Shown here piece after piece: positions 46,323 through 57,900 of a DNA stretch of 64,000 nt. The stretch lies in assembly GCA_903813345.2 (NCBI GenBank), contig CAIIXF020000006.1, forward strand, positions 12,526,348 to 12,590,347. Direction: 5' to 3'. The stretch is from Owenia fusiformis. Lineage: Eukaryota > Annelida > Polychaeta > Sabellida > Oweniidae. Position 1 is the stretch's first letter, and each line of letters opens with the position of its first letter. The position numbers were made by a program, and so were the translations under genes. The notes under the pieces are model-generated. The model was not told the origin of the DNA and did no database searches. It was given only the letters and a program-made list of their open reading frames with translations.

Positions 46323-46760
46323 AAACAGTCTTAGTGGTCTTTACATATCTTTGACATTAGGTCATTCATATTATCTAGTCTTACACCCTATGCTGGGTGT
46401 ACCATTGAGAATTACATTACTGATTTGTGTGTACTCGTATATTGGTAGTGTATTGTGCAATTTGAACTGTTCTAGAGTTACACCTTTCCCATTGCTGAAA
46501 ATGGCATAACATTTATCTGTTGTCTTATTCTGTTTGGATGTTATGCAATGAATCATCTTTTCATCGTTCCCAGCTGTATTGTATACATTTTGCTATTTAT
46601 GCCCTGTTGTGGACATACGATAGGTTGAGATGAGATCATGATCAATGATAGATCACATTATCTGAACCAATGAATAACAAATCTGTATTGATAGGGAGGT
46701 GATTGTGTTTGGTGATAATTGGTACTAGTTCAATAAAGTTAATCAAACCAGATAAATAAG

Positions 46761-47156
46761 GGTTATGTACTGGGAGGTTTTGGATATGGGGTTTATCCAG
46801 AGGGTGATATGCATATCTACCTGAGGGACCGTAGGGACCGAGGGTAGATGTGCATATCTCACGAGGGATGAACCCCATATCCAAACCGACCATACATAAC
46901 TGCTTTATCCTATACCAAGTAGAGTTTTCAGGGGCATATGGTCATTTCAATAGTACAAGGTGTAAAAATAAACAAATCATTCATATGCAAAGTCATTTTA
47001 TTGCATTTCCACTACTTACCGGAAGCGGGAAGATATGCACCGAAGCGGGAGATATGGCGGGAGATACGGAGGTTCTGGATATGGAAACCTCAAAATCAGG
47101 ATACGCGATATCTTACCAACTTTTCTCCCTAAAACTCTACTTGGCATAGGATAAAG
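46761..47156. repeat. Two adjacent foldbacks (46761-46910 and 46903-47156)
   Basis: The first hairpin has arms 46761-46821 and 46854-46910 (gttttggatatggggttta / aaccccatatccaaacc). The second has 26-bp arms with one mismatch at 46903-46928 and 47131-47156 (ctttatcctataccaagtag and inverted). Both contain ggatatgg-type motifs, suggesting a related or composite non-autonomous element. Confidence 0.75.
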
Positions 47157-47490
47157 TACAATATGTATGAACCAGTGGGCAATTACCAAAACACTGATTG
47201 ATTGGCAGGGCTCCAGCCTGGCACATTTACAAGTTGACCACAATTTTATTAATATGTGGTGATCAACACTGACTGTATAATGTTGAACTAGTTAAGAAAT
47301 GAGGAATATTCTTTTAATTAATTGTCAAATTAGTGCCCTTTGACACCTCGTTCACCATGTTAAATCTCAGAAATCATTTGTTATATATAAAGGAATATTT
47401 TGATACAGATCTCTTGCCGGTTCGTTAAAATTATTTTGTATTTGAAGTACTTTCAGGAACTTCCAGAGGCTTTTCTTTCATATGATTCTA

Positions 47491-48249
47491 GTCTAAAATA
47501 TTTGCTTATATTTTTGGATATATTGGTGAGCACTGAGTTGTCTCGATTCCGTGGGGAGGGAGGGGGGTACTTCCAAATATTGGCTATATGGGAACCCAGG
47601 AGCTCTCGCACCCCAAACGAGAATAATGCTGTGCCATTCTGTATTGCAACTGAGATTGTCCCCTCAACTTGTATTGCTACGGAATTGATCATTTGTACGG
47701 AGGGGACAATCTCGATATCAATACATATTTCATTTAATTGATTGAAATATCAAGAATTTCAATTCATGAAATAAAAGCGTTTGCATTGAATTAATGGTTT
47801 TAGAGCAAGTACGAATATTTCCTTATTGGGATTATCTCAAAAGTAAAATGTATTGGCCTAAGATCACACGATAAAAACGTTATAGAATGATTTAAAGTGC
47901 AATTCAGGATATATTGTGCTCGAGAAATTCTGTATTGGCACGAGATAAAATCGAGTGCAAATACAAAATATCCTGTATTTCACTTCAAAGCATTCAATAA
48001 CTTAGAATATTGAGAGAATAAATGTTCATAGGTTAAAACAAATATTCTATATTTCTTTGAAATGCAAAATGATTGTAGAGAATTTCTCGCAATAATAAAA
48101 CAAATATTTCATTCGGGCAATAGGCCTACCGTTGCACTTTCAATAATTTTTCAGCATGTATATCCGAAATATTTGCTTATATTTTTGGAAATTTTGAGCA
48201 CTGAGTTGCCTCAATTCCAAGGGGGGGGTACTCCCAAATATTGGCTACC
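47491..48249. repeat. Dispersed repeat pair at 47491-47587 and 48163-48249
   Basis: Both copies contain aaatatttgcttatattttt, gagcactgagttg and cccaaatattggcta (tccaaatattggcta in the first), in the same orientation with short indels. Apparent short reading frames through them are repeat-derived. Confidence 0.6.
47591..47636 (-). pseudogene. tRNA-Pro fragment
   Basis: ctctcgcaccccaaacgaga matches the anticodon arm of the tRNA-Pro array (ctctcgcaccctaagcgaga), with part of the T and D arms around it. The rest of the tRNA is absent, so it is a relic. Confidence 0.65.
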
Positions 48250-48771
48250 GACATGGGGACGTGTCGCTAAAGTGGATCACCTCAGTTTTAACCGAAAAAT
48301 CCCTAGATGTGGGTCCTATTTTGAAGAAAAATCCCTAGATATCGCCGGTGTGGGTCTTGTTTTTTAAAAATACCTTGAAAGAAAAACCCTAGATGTGGGT
48401 CCATTTTTAGAGAAAAATAATCTCTAGAAGTGGGATATATTTTGAATCTCAGCGCCCCCCCCCCCCCCGTACAAAAAGTTGAACAGTCCCCCCCCCCCGG
48501 GCCTCATACCTACATGTACAATACATGTAGCTAGTTAGTTAGGCCACGTTAGGCTACTTACATGGGGTGGGGATCAAATTGGTTTGGAGCAAAATGCATC
48601 TTCTACATCAGCTATATACTAGATATAGTATTTTAGCCCATCGTTTTTGACGACATCTATTTTATCAAATTTACGAAATATGTGAAACCAATGTTTCCAG
48701 TATTTTATTTTCGTGGCCTAAAATGTAATTGACTTACAATAGAGGTCGCCACTTTCTAGGTCATCAACAAT

Positions 48772-48916
48772 ATGTCAATGAGAAGAAGAAGCAGTTTCGC
48801 TCGATCTTTGAAGAGTTTAGAGCCTGAATATGACGACAGTGTGCTCGATGGGGGTTTAACTGCCAAGGCAGAAGACAGGCATGTTTTCGAAATCGCATGG
48901 GAGGTCGCAAATAAAG
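48772..48916 (+). CDS. GYS: GYS exon 1 (start, N-terminal phosphosites)
   Basis: Starts [20 protein letters not shown]. The basic-Ser motif RRRSS fits the kinase site region (sites 2/2a) near the N-terminus of animal glycogen synthases, then [12 protein letters not shown] leads into the catalytic fold. A second ATG at codon 3 is possible. It ends in phase 1 (aaataaag/gtaaaa). Confidence 0.93.
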
Positions 48917-51900
48917 GTAAAAGTACATTTAAAATGTACGGAAGTTTCAAGGTCACAGAATTTGACAATTTTATCTGTAATTTTATTTTTAAATTTCTAA
49001 CTTTGTTGCAGAATTTCATGAGTTATCGTTCATGTCATGTTGTATCTCGGAAGTACGTGGTTATCTCGTGGAGCCTTTTGTATATTCACTCATTTACAAG
49101 AAACAAAAAATTTGGAATCTTATCAAAGAACACTGATTGAATATGTGCCACTTTCAGACTCAGAGACTTCAAAGTCATTTGACTTTTGATTCGTTAGAAC
49201 CAGTTCAAGAGAAAATGTGTTTCTATACATGATTATACCTCGATAAGACAGTCTTTGTAGGCTTTTTTCTTTTAGCAGGTACACTTTTTTACTTCGAATA
49301 GGTCATACCATGTGGTAAGCCTACATGTATATTCTGCAGTACCCTTGAAGCTGTACATGTAATGCAGCTGTACATGTACAGAAAGCATGATTACAGAAAG
49401 ACATGTGGTCAGAGTTGAAACCATAATTCCCTTCACTTACTGAAGCAGTCATTGATTAAGGATTAAGCCCTGGACTCAATGTATCATGTACTGAATCATT
49501 CCTCTAAGGTGTTGTTTTCAAACCTTTGCCACGCAGCGGGAATGCAAAGTTTAGGAAACAACGCCTGAGTGGAATGAATCAGCCACAATGCTTCGAGTCT
49601 TGGGCTTAAGTCCTTTTCACACATTGCAAATTATAGTATACAATATCACAAACTTTATGCAAGGGTCAGGTTGTCACTACTGTTCCTGTCAGTCAGCATC
49701 ATGGATTGTCACCATGTCACAAAAAAGAAAAGTGATCTTCGATGGGTTGTGTGTTATATAATGCAATGCAGTTATATGAAATACCGTGTTTTGGTTGGCT
49801 AGAATTGGACACACCTTTCACCTTACCTACATGTAGCTACATGTAGTACAGTAGCTATGTGTGAATATAGTTTTAGTTGTCGGGTGGGTTCTTTGTATAA
49901 ATTATAAATTACATGTCTACTCATTTGGTACTTTCACAATGTTCAAAAATCTGTGCAAATTGATGCACACACATCGCCATAGCAGCTGTTCAAAGTTTAG
50001 ACAAACAACTTCTCATAAATATATTCGGCACTCTTTATTGCTATATTTCTGCGTTAATATCATGTTATTTGGATAACTGTATTGTGTTTCCTGTTCAAAA
50101 TTCTCCAACTGTTGGGTTATGGTATCTTTATGTTTTTTCAGTTATGCTGACCTTTGGTTTTGAACTCATATTAAGCTGTCTCCTTTATATTTTATTATAT
50201 TTTTTGAAAAAGATTTTGTCTGAATTGGGAAAAGGTTGTTACATGTTAATCATGTAAAACGGCCTTTTTAATCAACATCATTGATCATATCCAATCTAAG
50301 TAGGGATAACATACAAACAACATGTTAGTAATGGTGTGACAATTATCATTTCAACAATTGGAATCATTGGTGTTCTTCTTTAACTGTTGACAACTTGATA
50401 CCGTCCTTCTCTAATTTTTAAACCTTCAATCTGAAATGTCCATACTTCTCAAGCCAAGTGTTTGTTAATAATGTTAATCTTTATTTGCAAAATTACAGTT
50501 GGAGGTATCTATACAGTTATAAAGACCAAGGCAGCAGTGAGCATCGAGGAGTTGGGTGAACAGTATTGTCTACTGGGTCCCTACAGCGAGGCATGTGTAC
50601 GCACTGAGGTTGAGATTACAGAGCCACAGAACTACTTTCTCCGTCAAGCTATACAATCTATGAGAGACAAGGGGATTAAGGTGCAGTGTTTCTTACTTAA
50701 ATTGTAGTCTAGACTATAGGTCAACCTCTAAACTAATTTTAGATGTTTCTCACGTTGAAATGTATGGGCTCTAAGCTAATTGTTAGATGGTAGAAACCAG
50801 TCTTAAGTTTTATATTTTAGTATTTCAACAGTTCAGGGCCCCTGAAATCACTTCATTCTTATGAGTCAGGGTGTATATTTAGACTAATTGTACTTTCTTT
50901 CAAAATTCTGTATGATATCTAATCTTATAATGATATATTTATGGGGAGGTACATGCAGGGTGGCACTTGCACAAGGAATCATCCTGTATCCTGATTCCTG
51001 ATATATAGCATGTACATACTACTACATGTAGTTGTTTAGGTTTCAAACTTGTCCTTACAATATTGATAGCTAGTTTTCAATGGTTCCCCTTCAGGAGACC
51101 AGGAGAATAATGAGAATAGATCTGTTTCTCCTTCAGGGGACAGAGAGACTATAATACTTAGTAATATGAAAAACCTGTAGCTTGTAGTAATGAGCTTCAG
51201 GTCATGTAGATTTAAGACAAGAATTAAGTGCATTTATTTATCTTTAGGTTACACATGGTAAATGGCTGATTGAGGGCTATCCAACAGTTATTCTGTTTGA
51301 CATAGGATCTGCAGCATGGATGTTGGATAACTGGAAGCGTGAAATATGGGAGAGTTCTCACATAGGAATTCCATGGCACGATCGAGAGGCTAATGATGCC
51401 GTCATATTTGGTGCCCTTGTAGCATGGTTCCTGGGAGAGGTAATGAAAATTTAACTTGCACACAAGTTCATACTTTTGAAATTAAGGGGGAAAACATATT
51501 TATTTGACACACTGTATAATGTTTCTTTTTGTGTCACCAATAAAGTGCCATATTGCTATAGCCACCATTTTTGTTGATGGCGTTGTTTGCCAGCATTGGT
51601 GTTTGGTGTCTGTGACAAATTGTTACACTGTAGTTACATTTTGTAACCATCATTCCACTGTAAACCTTGACCAGTGGTCTCAGGTCACAGTTTCGGAAGA
51701 TAATTTTCACATTTAGCTAAATACAGAGGTCAATCAGATAATTTTACACTGGATCTATTTATTTTCTGTTTCAGTATCGCAAATCAATTGATGAGAAAGC
51801 TATCGTGGTAGCACACTTCCATGAATGGCTAGCTGGTATGGGGCTTGTATTATGTAGGACTAGACATTTAAATATATCAACAATCTTCACAACCCATGCC

Positions 51901-54900
51901 ACTCTCCTCGGAAGATACCTCTGTGCTGGTGCCGTTGACTTCTATAATAACTTAGACAATGTAAGTCTATAGTAATGGGCTACATTTTTCCAGAAGTAGT
52001 TTAATCAAGAATTAAACTCTCTTTTAACAGCATGGACTTAAAAATGACAAGTCACCCATATTATTCCATTGTCTGCATTTAATGAAGATAAGTTATATAT
52101 CTCATTAATATTTTGACCTTTCCCTACATTTTTTCTATGAAATTTTAAAACAGGAATAAAGCATTTTATAGTTTCTTTAGATCTTTTTCTTATATAAAAG
52201 TTATAGTTACTTTTCTTGGATTACTTCAAAACAAAAAATGTATGCACCTTTAACCATATTTAATTTTCATCTCAGGTTCTCAGACGACCATGTTTGACTT
52301 AACTTTTCTCAATCGTAAAAACAAAATGTTTCATTGCAGTTCAACCTTGACAAAGAAGCAGGAGATAGAGGGATATACCATAGGTATTGCATGGAGCGTA
52401 GTGCAGTGCACTGTGCCCATGTGTTCACTACTGTCTCCCATATCACAGGAATAGAGAGCAAAAGCCTCCTAAAGAGAGCACCAGGTATAAGCACAATTTT
52501 CTTTTATATACTTTTCAAAATGAACATAATGTAATAATAATATGTATTGGTAGTTAGAAATGACCTGTATAGGACAAAAATAATGTCAATTTAAAAAAAT
52601 AATGAAAAGAATTTTTGAGATCAATTCACAAGGTGAGCAAAATTGCTTATTATGTCAATTTTTCTATAAGAACAATTATGGTTCAAGTGTAAAATTTGAG
52701 AATTAAAATTTTAGGTTAAGAAATCTCGGTCTACTGTCCTGTAGCTATTAGGTCGAGATTTCCATGGTTACACACAAATTTTATGCTGTCTAATTGTATG
52801 ATACCTGTCAATGACTCCATATACAGTAGATTATACATGTACAGTGAAACCTGTGAAGCGGATCACCTAGAAGTGAAACAACTCTGTTAGTAGAACATTT
52901 TCAGAGTCCCAAGACCAACTGATTTAATGTTAAATGAACCTCTATAAGTGGAACACCTCCAGAGTGGAACATTTTTTAGAGGTATCAAAGGTGTTCCCGT
53001 GGAAAGGTTCTACTGTAATATTTTTGCTTGCAGATATTTATTTGTTATGTATTGTCATTTGTGCCTTAAATATTTTAATTTGCAAATGTTATTTCTAGCA
53101 GCAGTTATACTATTTATTTATTTATTTCAATAATTTTAGATGCAATTTTGCCCAATGGTCTCAATGTACAGCGATTCGCAGCTCTTCACGAGTTTCAGAA
53201 TTTACACGCAAGAGCCAAAGATAAAATTAATGATTTTGTTCGAGGACACTTTCATGGGTATGACTCGAGCTACATATTTTTTTAGCTAAAACTGCTGTTT
53301 GTGTTTGGTTCTTCGCATAGTATGGTTCAAATTAGAATTGACAGTGCAGTTGATTTATAAATTTTATTTGGCTTTTTCAGCATTTTACATCAATTTTTGT
53401 GCATACTATTTTACAATGTGCTATTGACTTTTGTACATGCTATTTACCACATGGTATGCAGTCAGTGCCTGTTTTGAACCAAACTATTGAAACTAACCAT
53501 ATAGACTGCATGCATCTGTTTTAGCTATGTCTAGCCCAATATTAGGCTCAGCTCAATGATTTTGTTAACGTCCTTGTCTTTCAATGTATATTTATTTGGG
53601 CAATGTTTTTCCTAGCTTGTAAAAATGTTTATGTTTTTTTTTGCTTGTAGATATGATTTTACCAAATGGTTTGCATGTTGCCAAATTTACAGCTTTGCAT
53701 GAGTTTCAAAATATGCATGCTAGGGCGAAAGATAAAATAAGTAACTTCATTAGAGGACATTTCCATGGGTATGTTGTTATGCATAGTTTGATATTACTTT
53801 ATAGAAAGTAGTTTAGTATCAATTTTGTACATCTATTTGCATCCCCAGCCCACATCCCTTCAAACAATTTCCCCATGCAGCATATACAGTCACTCCATAT
53901 ACCTCCCCATCTGTCCCCACCATATCCCTTCATCATCCTCAAACATAGAAGAATAGAGACTATCTGGAACACTACTCAGAGCTCAACCCAAAACCAACAA
54001 CCCAAGATTGTGTTATTGCACAACCCGAGATTGTGTTATTGCACAACCCGAGATTGTGTTATTGCACAACCCAAGATTGTGTTATTGCACAACCCAAGAT
54101 TGTGTTATTGCACAACCCAAGATTGTGTTATTGCACAACCCAAGATTGTGTTATTGCACAACCCAAGATTGTGTTAATGCACAACCCAAGATTGTGTTAT
54201 TGCACAACCCAAGATTGTGTTATTGCACAACCCAAGATTGTGTTATTGCACAACCCAAGATTGTGTTATTGCACAACCCAAGATTGTGTTATTGCACAAC
54301 CTGAGATTGTGTTATTGCACAACCCAGGATTGTGTTATTGCACAACCCGAGATTGTGTTATTGCATAACCAAAGATTGTGTTATTGCACAACCCAAGATT
54401 GTGTTATTGCACAACCAAAGATTGTGTTATTGCACAACCCAAGATTGTGTTATTGCACAACCAAAGATTGTGTTATTGCACAACCAAAGATTGTGTTATT
54501 GCACAACCCAAGATTGTGTTATTGCACAATCCAAGATTGTATTCTATTAATGCTTACCCTACCTGTTTTGGAAATGTCTTTGTTATAAATGGTACTGTTA
54601 TTCTGCAGGGTTAAATGATTTCTAACAAAGGATTTTGTGCCTGTGTAACATCTCAACATTCCTTTGCTTCAAAATGTCAAAATGCTTCATAATTTCGCAT
54701 TAAACGCTACTGTGTAACTCTCACCAATGTTATCTAAGATGTAACTCTTAACCTCTTGAGTCCCAGGCTCTAAAATCGGTTGAAACCAGAGAATTTTTCA
54801 TTTTTGCCACCTTTTAACATTTTGCTACATCCCTTTACAATTTTATATGCTCAACTTTGTAAAATTAGATGGCAGAGATCATTTCTACACATTTTAAAGC

Positions 54901-57900
54901 ATTTTTGTGTAAATTGGATGAAAATTGTTCAAATAAGAGCAATTTTAGTGAAAAATTTTGTGACCGATTTTTAAGTTTTGAAGCTGACGAGAAATCTCAT
55001 CACTTCAGGTAGTCAAGAGGTTAATATAGATAGTTTTAGTCTAAATGTAACATAGATACATGTGTATAATCTAAGATGTTCCTGTTTAGTATACACTATA
55101 CATATTCACTTTATCATTGGCTGCCTTTATCATGGACACAGATGTAATCTGCCCAAATGGCTTATGTTGTGCCAATTGGGAGGCGGTACATGAGTTTCAA
55201 TCAAAGCACGCTGCTGCTAAAGAAAGAATTAATGACTTTGTAAAAGGCCATTTTTACGGGTATGGGTATTGAGCATGTTTTTATATTGTGTTTTGTTTAC
55301 TGTTGTTGTAATTCCTTTGACTTAAACCAGTTTTGATTATGTTTCCATGGTGACCAATTTTCATCCTTTATCTAAATAGTATAAATATGTACATGCATCA
55401 TATGTATCATTATGTATCCATATGTTTGAAGAAGTTCATAAGTTACAATTACTTTTTCATTTTAGTCTGAGTCAGGACTCAGACATGATCTGGCCAAATG
55501 GCTTATGCTGTGTTAAATGGGAGCCAGTACACGAGTTTCAATCAAAACATGCCACAGCTAAGGAAAAAATTAATGATTTTATAAAAGGGCATTTTTATGG
55601 GTATGGGAATTGAAGATGTCTGTTGTTATTGTTGATGTGTGTACAGTTAGTTGTTGTAAATTGTTTATTGTTATCTATGTTTTTGTATATTTTCATGGCA
55701 ACCAATTTTTATTGTTTTATGAATTATACAAAGACAAATGAATATTATATTGTTTGTAGTATACTTCATTTTGAATGAGGTAACATGAACACTCTCATTT
55801 AACCACATGTATACTTTATCTCGATTATGCCTCAAAAATGATAACATCTACGTTTGTAAACAAGATTTCTTTTTATCCATGGAGTCTGGAGTCTTTAACA
55901 GATTAATTTTCATTTTAGGTACTATGACTTTGACCTTGACAAGACGTTATATTTCTTCACAGCTGGACGCTATGAGTTTAGCAATAAAGGTGCTGACCTC
56001 TACCTCGAGTCTCTTGCTAGGCTGAACTATTATATGAAGGTATTGTAATCAGTTGTACATTGCAGACAAGTTGAAGCTATTTCAGAGTTAATCTCAAATA
56101 TATGTAGACAACCATCAGAAAGACGGTTAGGCTAAAATCTCCTATTCAAACAAAGTGGGGTTAATTTTACATATGCTCAGTAACATATTTCTGCTGGTTG
56201 AGGCTTAATCTATTAGTGTTTCAAGATAATGAGGATTTGTGTCTCTTTGTGATGATATCCCCCTGTTAAAGCAGCTCTAAGGTCTGTGGAGAGAAAAATG
56301 GAGAAATTTTACCTTTTCTGAGCTATCGGGGCGAAGTTTGGTCTAACATCTTCTTCCTTATTCCTATTTTATAAAAATGTATGCATATGGCAATATTCAG
56401 CAACCAGTAGAACTGGCAAATCGTTTAGAATCTACAATTCCATACAAGGAGTCCCACTCATAGATTTTTTCAAATTCTTTCCAAGTCGACGATGAAACAC
56501 CTAGCGGGTGAAATTGAAACTAATTTTTCTGGCCGCTCGAATCTATAAAATCTCTGACAGTGTGAGTCTTTTTATGAAAACTTTCTTATAGAAATCACCT
56601 GATGCTTATTAGAAAGCATTAAAAGTTGAAACTGAAGCGTAATCTGAAATAAAAGTGAAAAAAAATTGCGCGGACGACAGAGAACAAACTTCCGGTTTAA
56701 TAAAAAATGGCGGAGACGAAAGGAGAAAGGAAGACAAAAAATTGGAGGATTTTCCTTTGCCATTATCGATCGATATAAGGTATGTGCACAAATTCTAGTT
56801 GCATACCTGGAAAATAGATACATTTTTGAAGGCAACAACATATTCAAAGCTTTCATTTTACGATCGGCCCAGGATCATTGGATACGACTCGGCAGTCGAT
56901 GTTCCCACTTTAAGTCAGTGGTGTATATCCCCATCTTAGATCAATACACCCTTGCTGAAATCATCATTTTCTCAGGAGATGCACTGTTTGATTAGTAGGA
57001 GAATGTCACTGGGCATATCTAAAATCAATCCCAATCTGTTTGAATAGAGGTTCTTAAACAGGAGATTTCACTTGGTTTTCAAAGCTTTTTGGTTCCTCCA
57101 ATGTCTTATTTGTAGTTCATCAGTCTTCTTCATTGAATGAGAGCTTCTTTGTTGTTCATCAATCTTGTGTTTCAACAATTTGCTTTGTAGTTCATCAGTC
57201 TTTTTTGTTGTGTTCATTAATAGTCTTTCTTGTTCATCAATCTTGTTTGTGTTTCAATTTGCAGGAATCAGGAACAGATGTGACGGTTGTAGCTTTCCTT
57301 GTATTTCCCGCAAGAACCAACAACTTTAATGTAGAGTCGCTCAGAGGTCAAGCCATTGCTAAGCAACTGAGAGACACTATAGCACAAGTACAGAACAACA
57401 TAGGAAAACGATTATTTGAAATATGTTTGAGGTATGGAGCATGACCTAGAAACCTCTAGAAATGTTCACAATATTTGTGTATTGTATTCTATAAACATTC
57501 AGCCAAGAATTCTAATTTCTTGGACAAAATTGATTCAAACATTTCATCATGTCCATGATTAAATCATATGCTGAAGTCAAGAAGCTTAAGTCCATCTTTT
57601 ATTGCCAAGCCTGATTTTTTTTAAAAAGTGACCAAATCACTTATAATATTTCATGTCACGTGACCATTTTGGCCAATTGTACAATTTTGCAAGCTTGATA
57701 GTGATATAATAATATCAGTTATTCTGCCAATTATGTATAATAATTGTTTATTTTATGATGTTATACGTATTATTTAATATATTTGTTTTGGATATTGTAG
57801 GGGTCACGTACCTGAAGGAGATCAAATACTTTCTCAGGATGATATTGTCAAAATGAAGAGATGTATTTACTCTGCACAGGTGAGTCGATTTAGTCTACTT

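Larger units (their letters stand above)
44898..48771. other. Intergenic region before glycogen synthase
   Basis: No supported coding exon. Items found are a repeat fragment (46228), two linked inverted repeats (46761-47156), a tRNA-Pro fragment (47591), a duplicated ~95-bp segment (47491 and 48163) and poly-C tracts near 48457 and 48490. Short frames overlapping these (for example 46850-47149, 48062-48367) follow the repeats and are not genes. Confidence 0.55.

Noticed and set aside
50069-50257. 62-codon hydrophobic open frame that could be a membrane protein
   Set aside because: It lies in GYS intron 1, is AT-rich, and has no conserved sequence or splice support.
54001-54540. CRISPR-like appearance of the direct repeats
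   Set aside because: There are no unique spacers, the repeats are contiguous, and the DNA is clearly eukaryotic. The same applies to 18435-20115.
53875-54614. Overlapping Cys/Leu-rich open frames in all forward phases
   Set aside because: They are translations of the 23-bp minisatellite, whose length is not a multiple of three.
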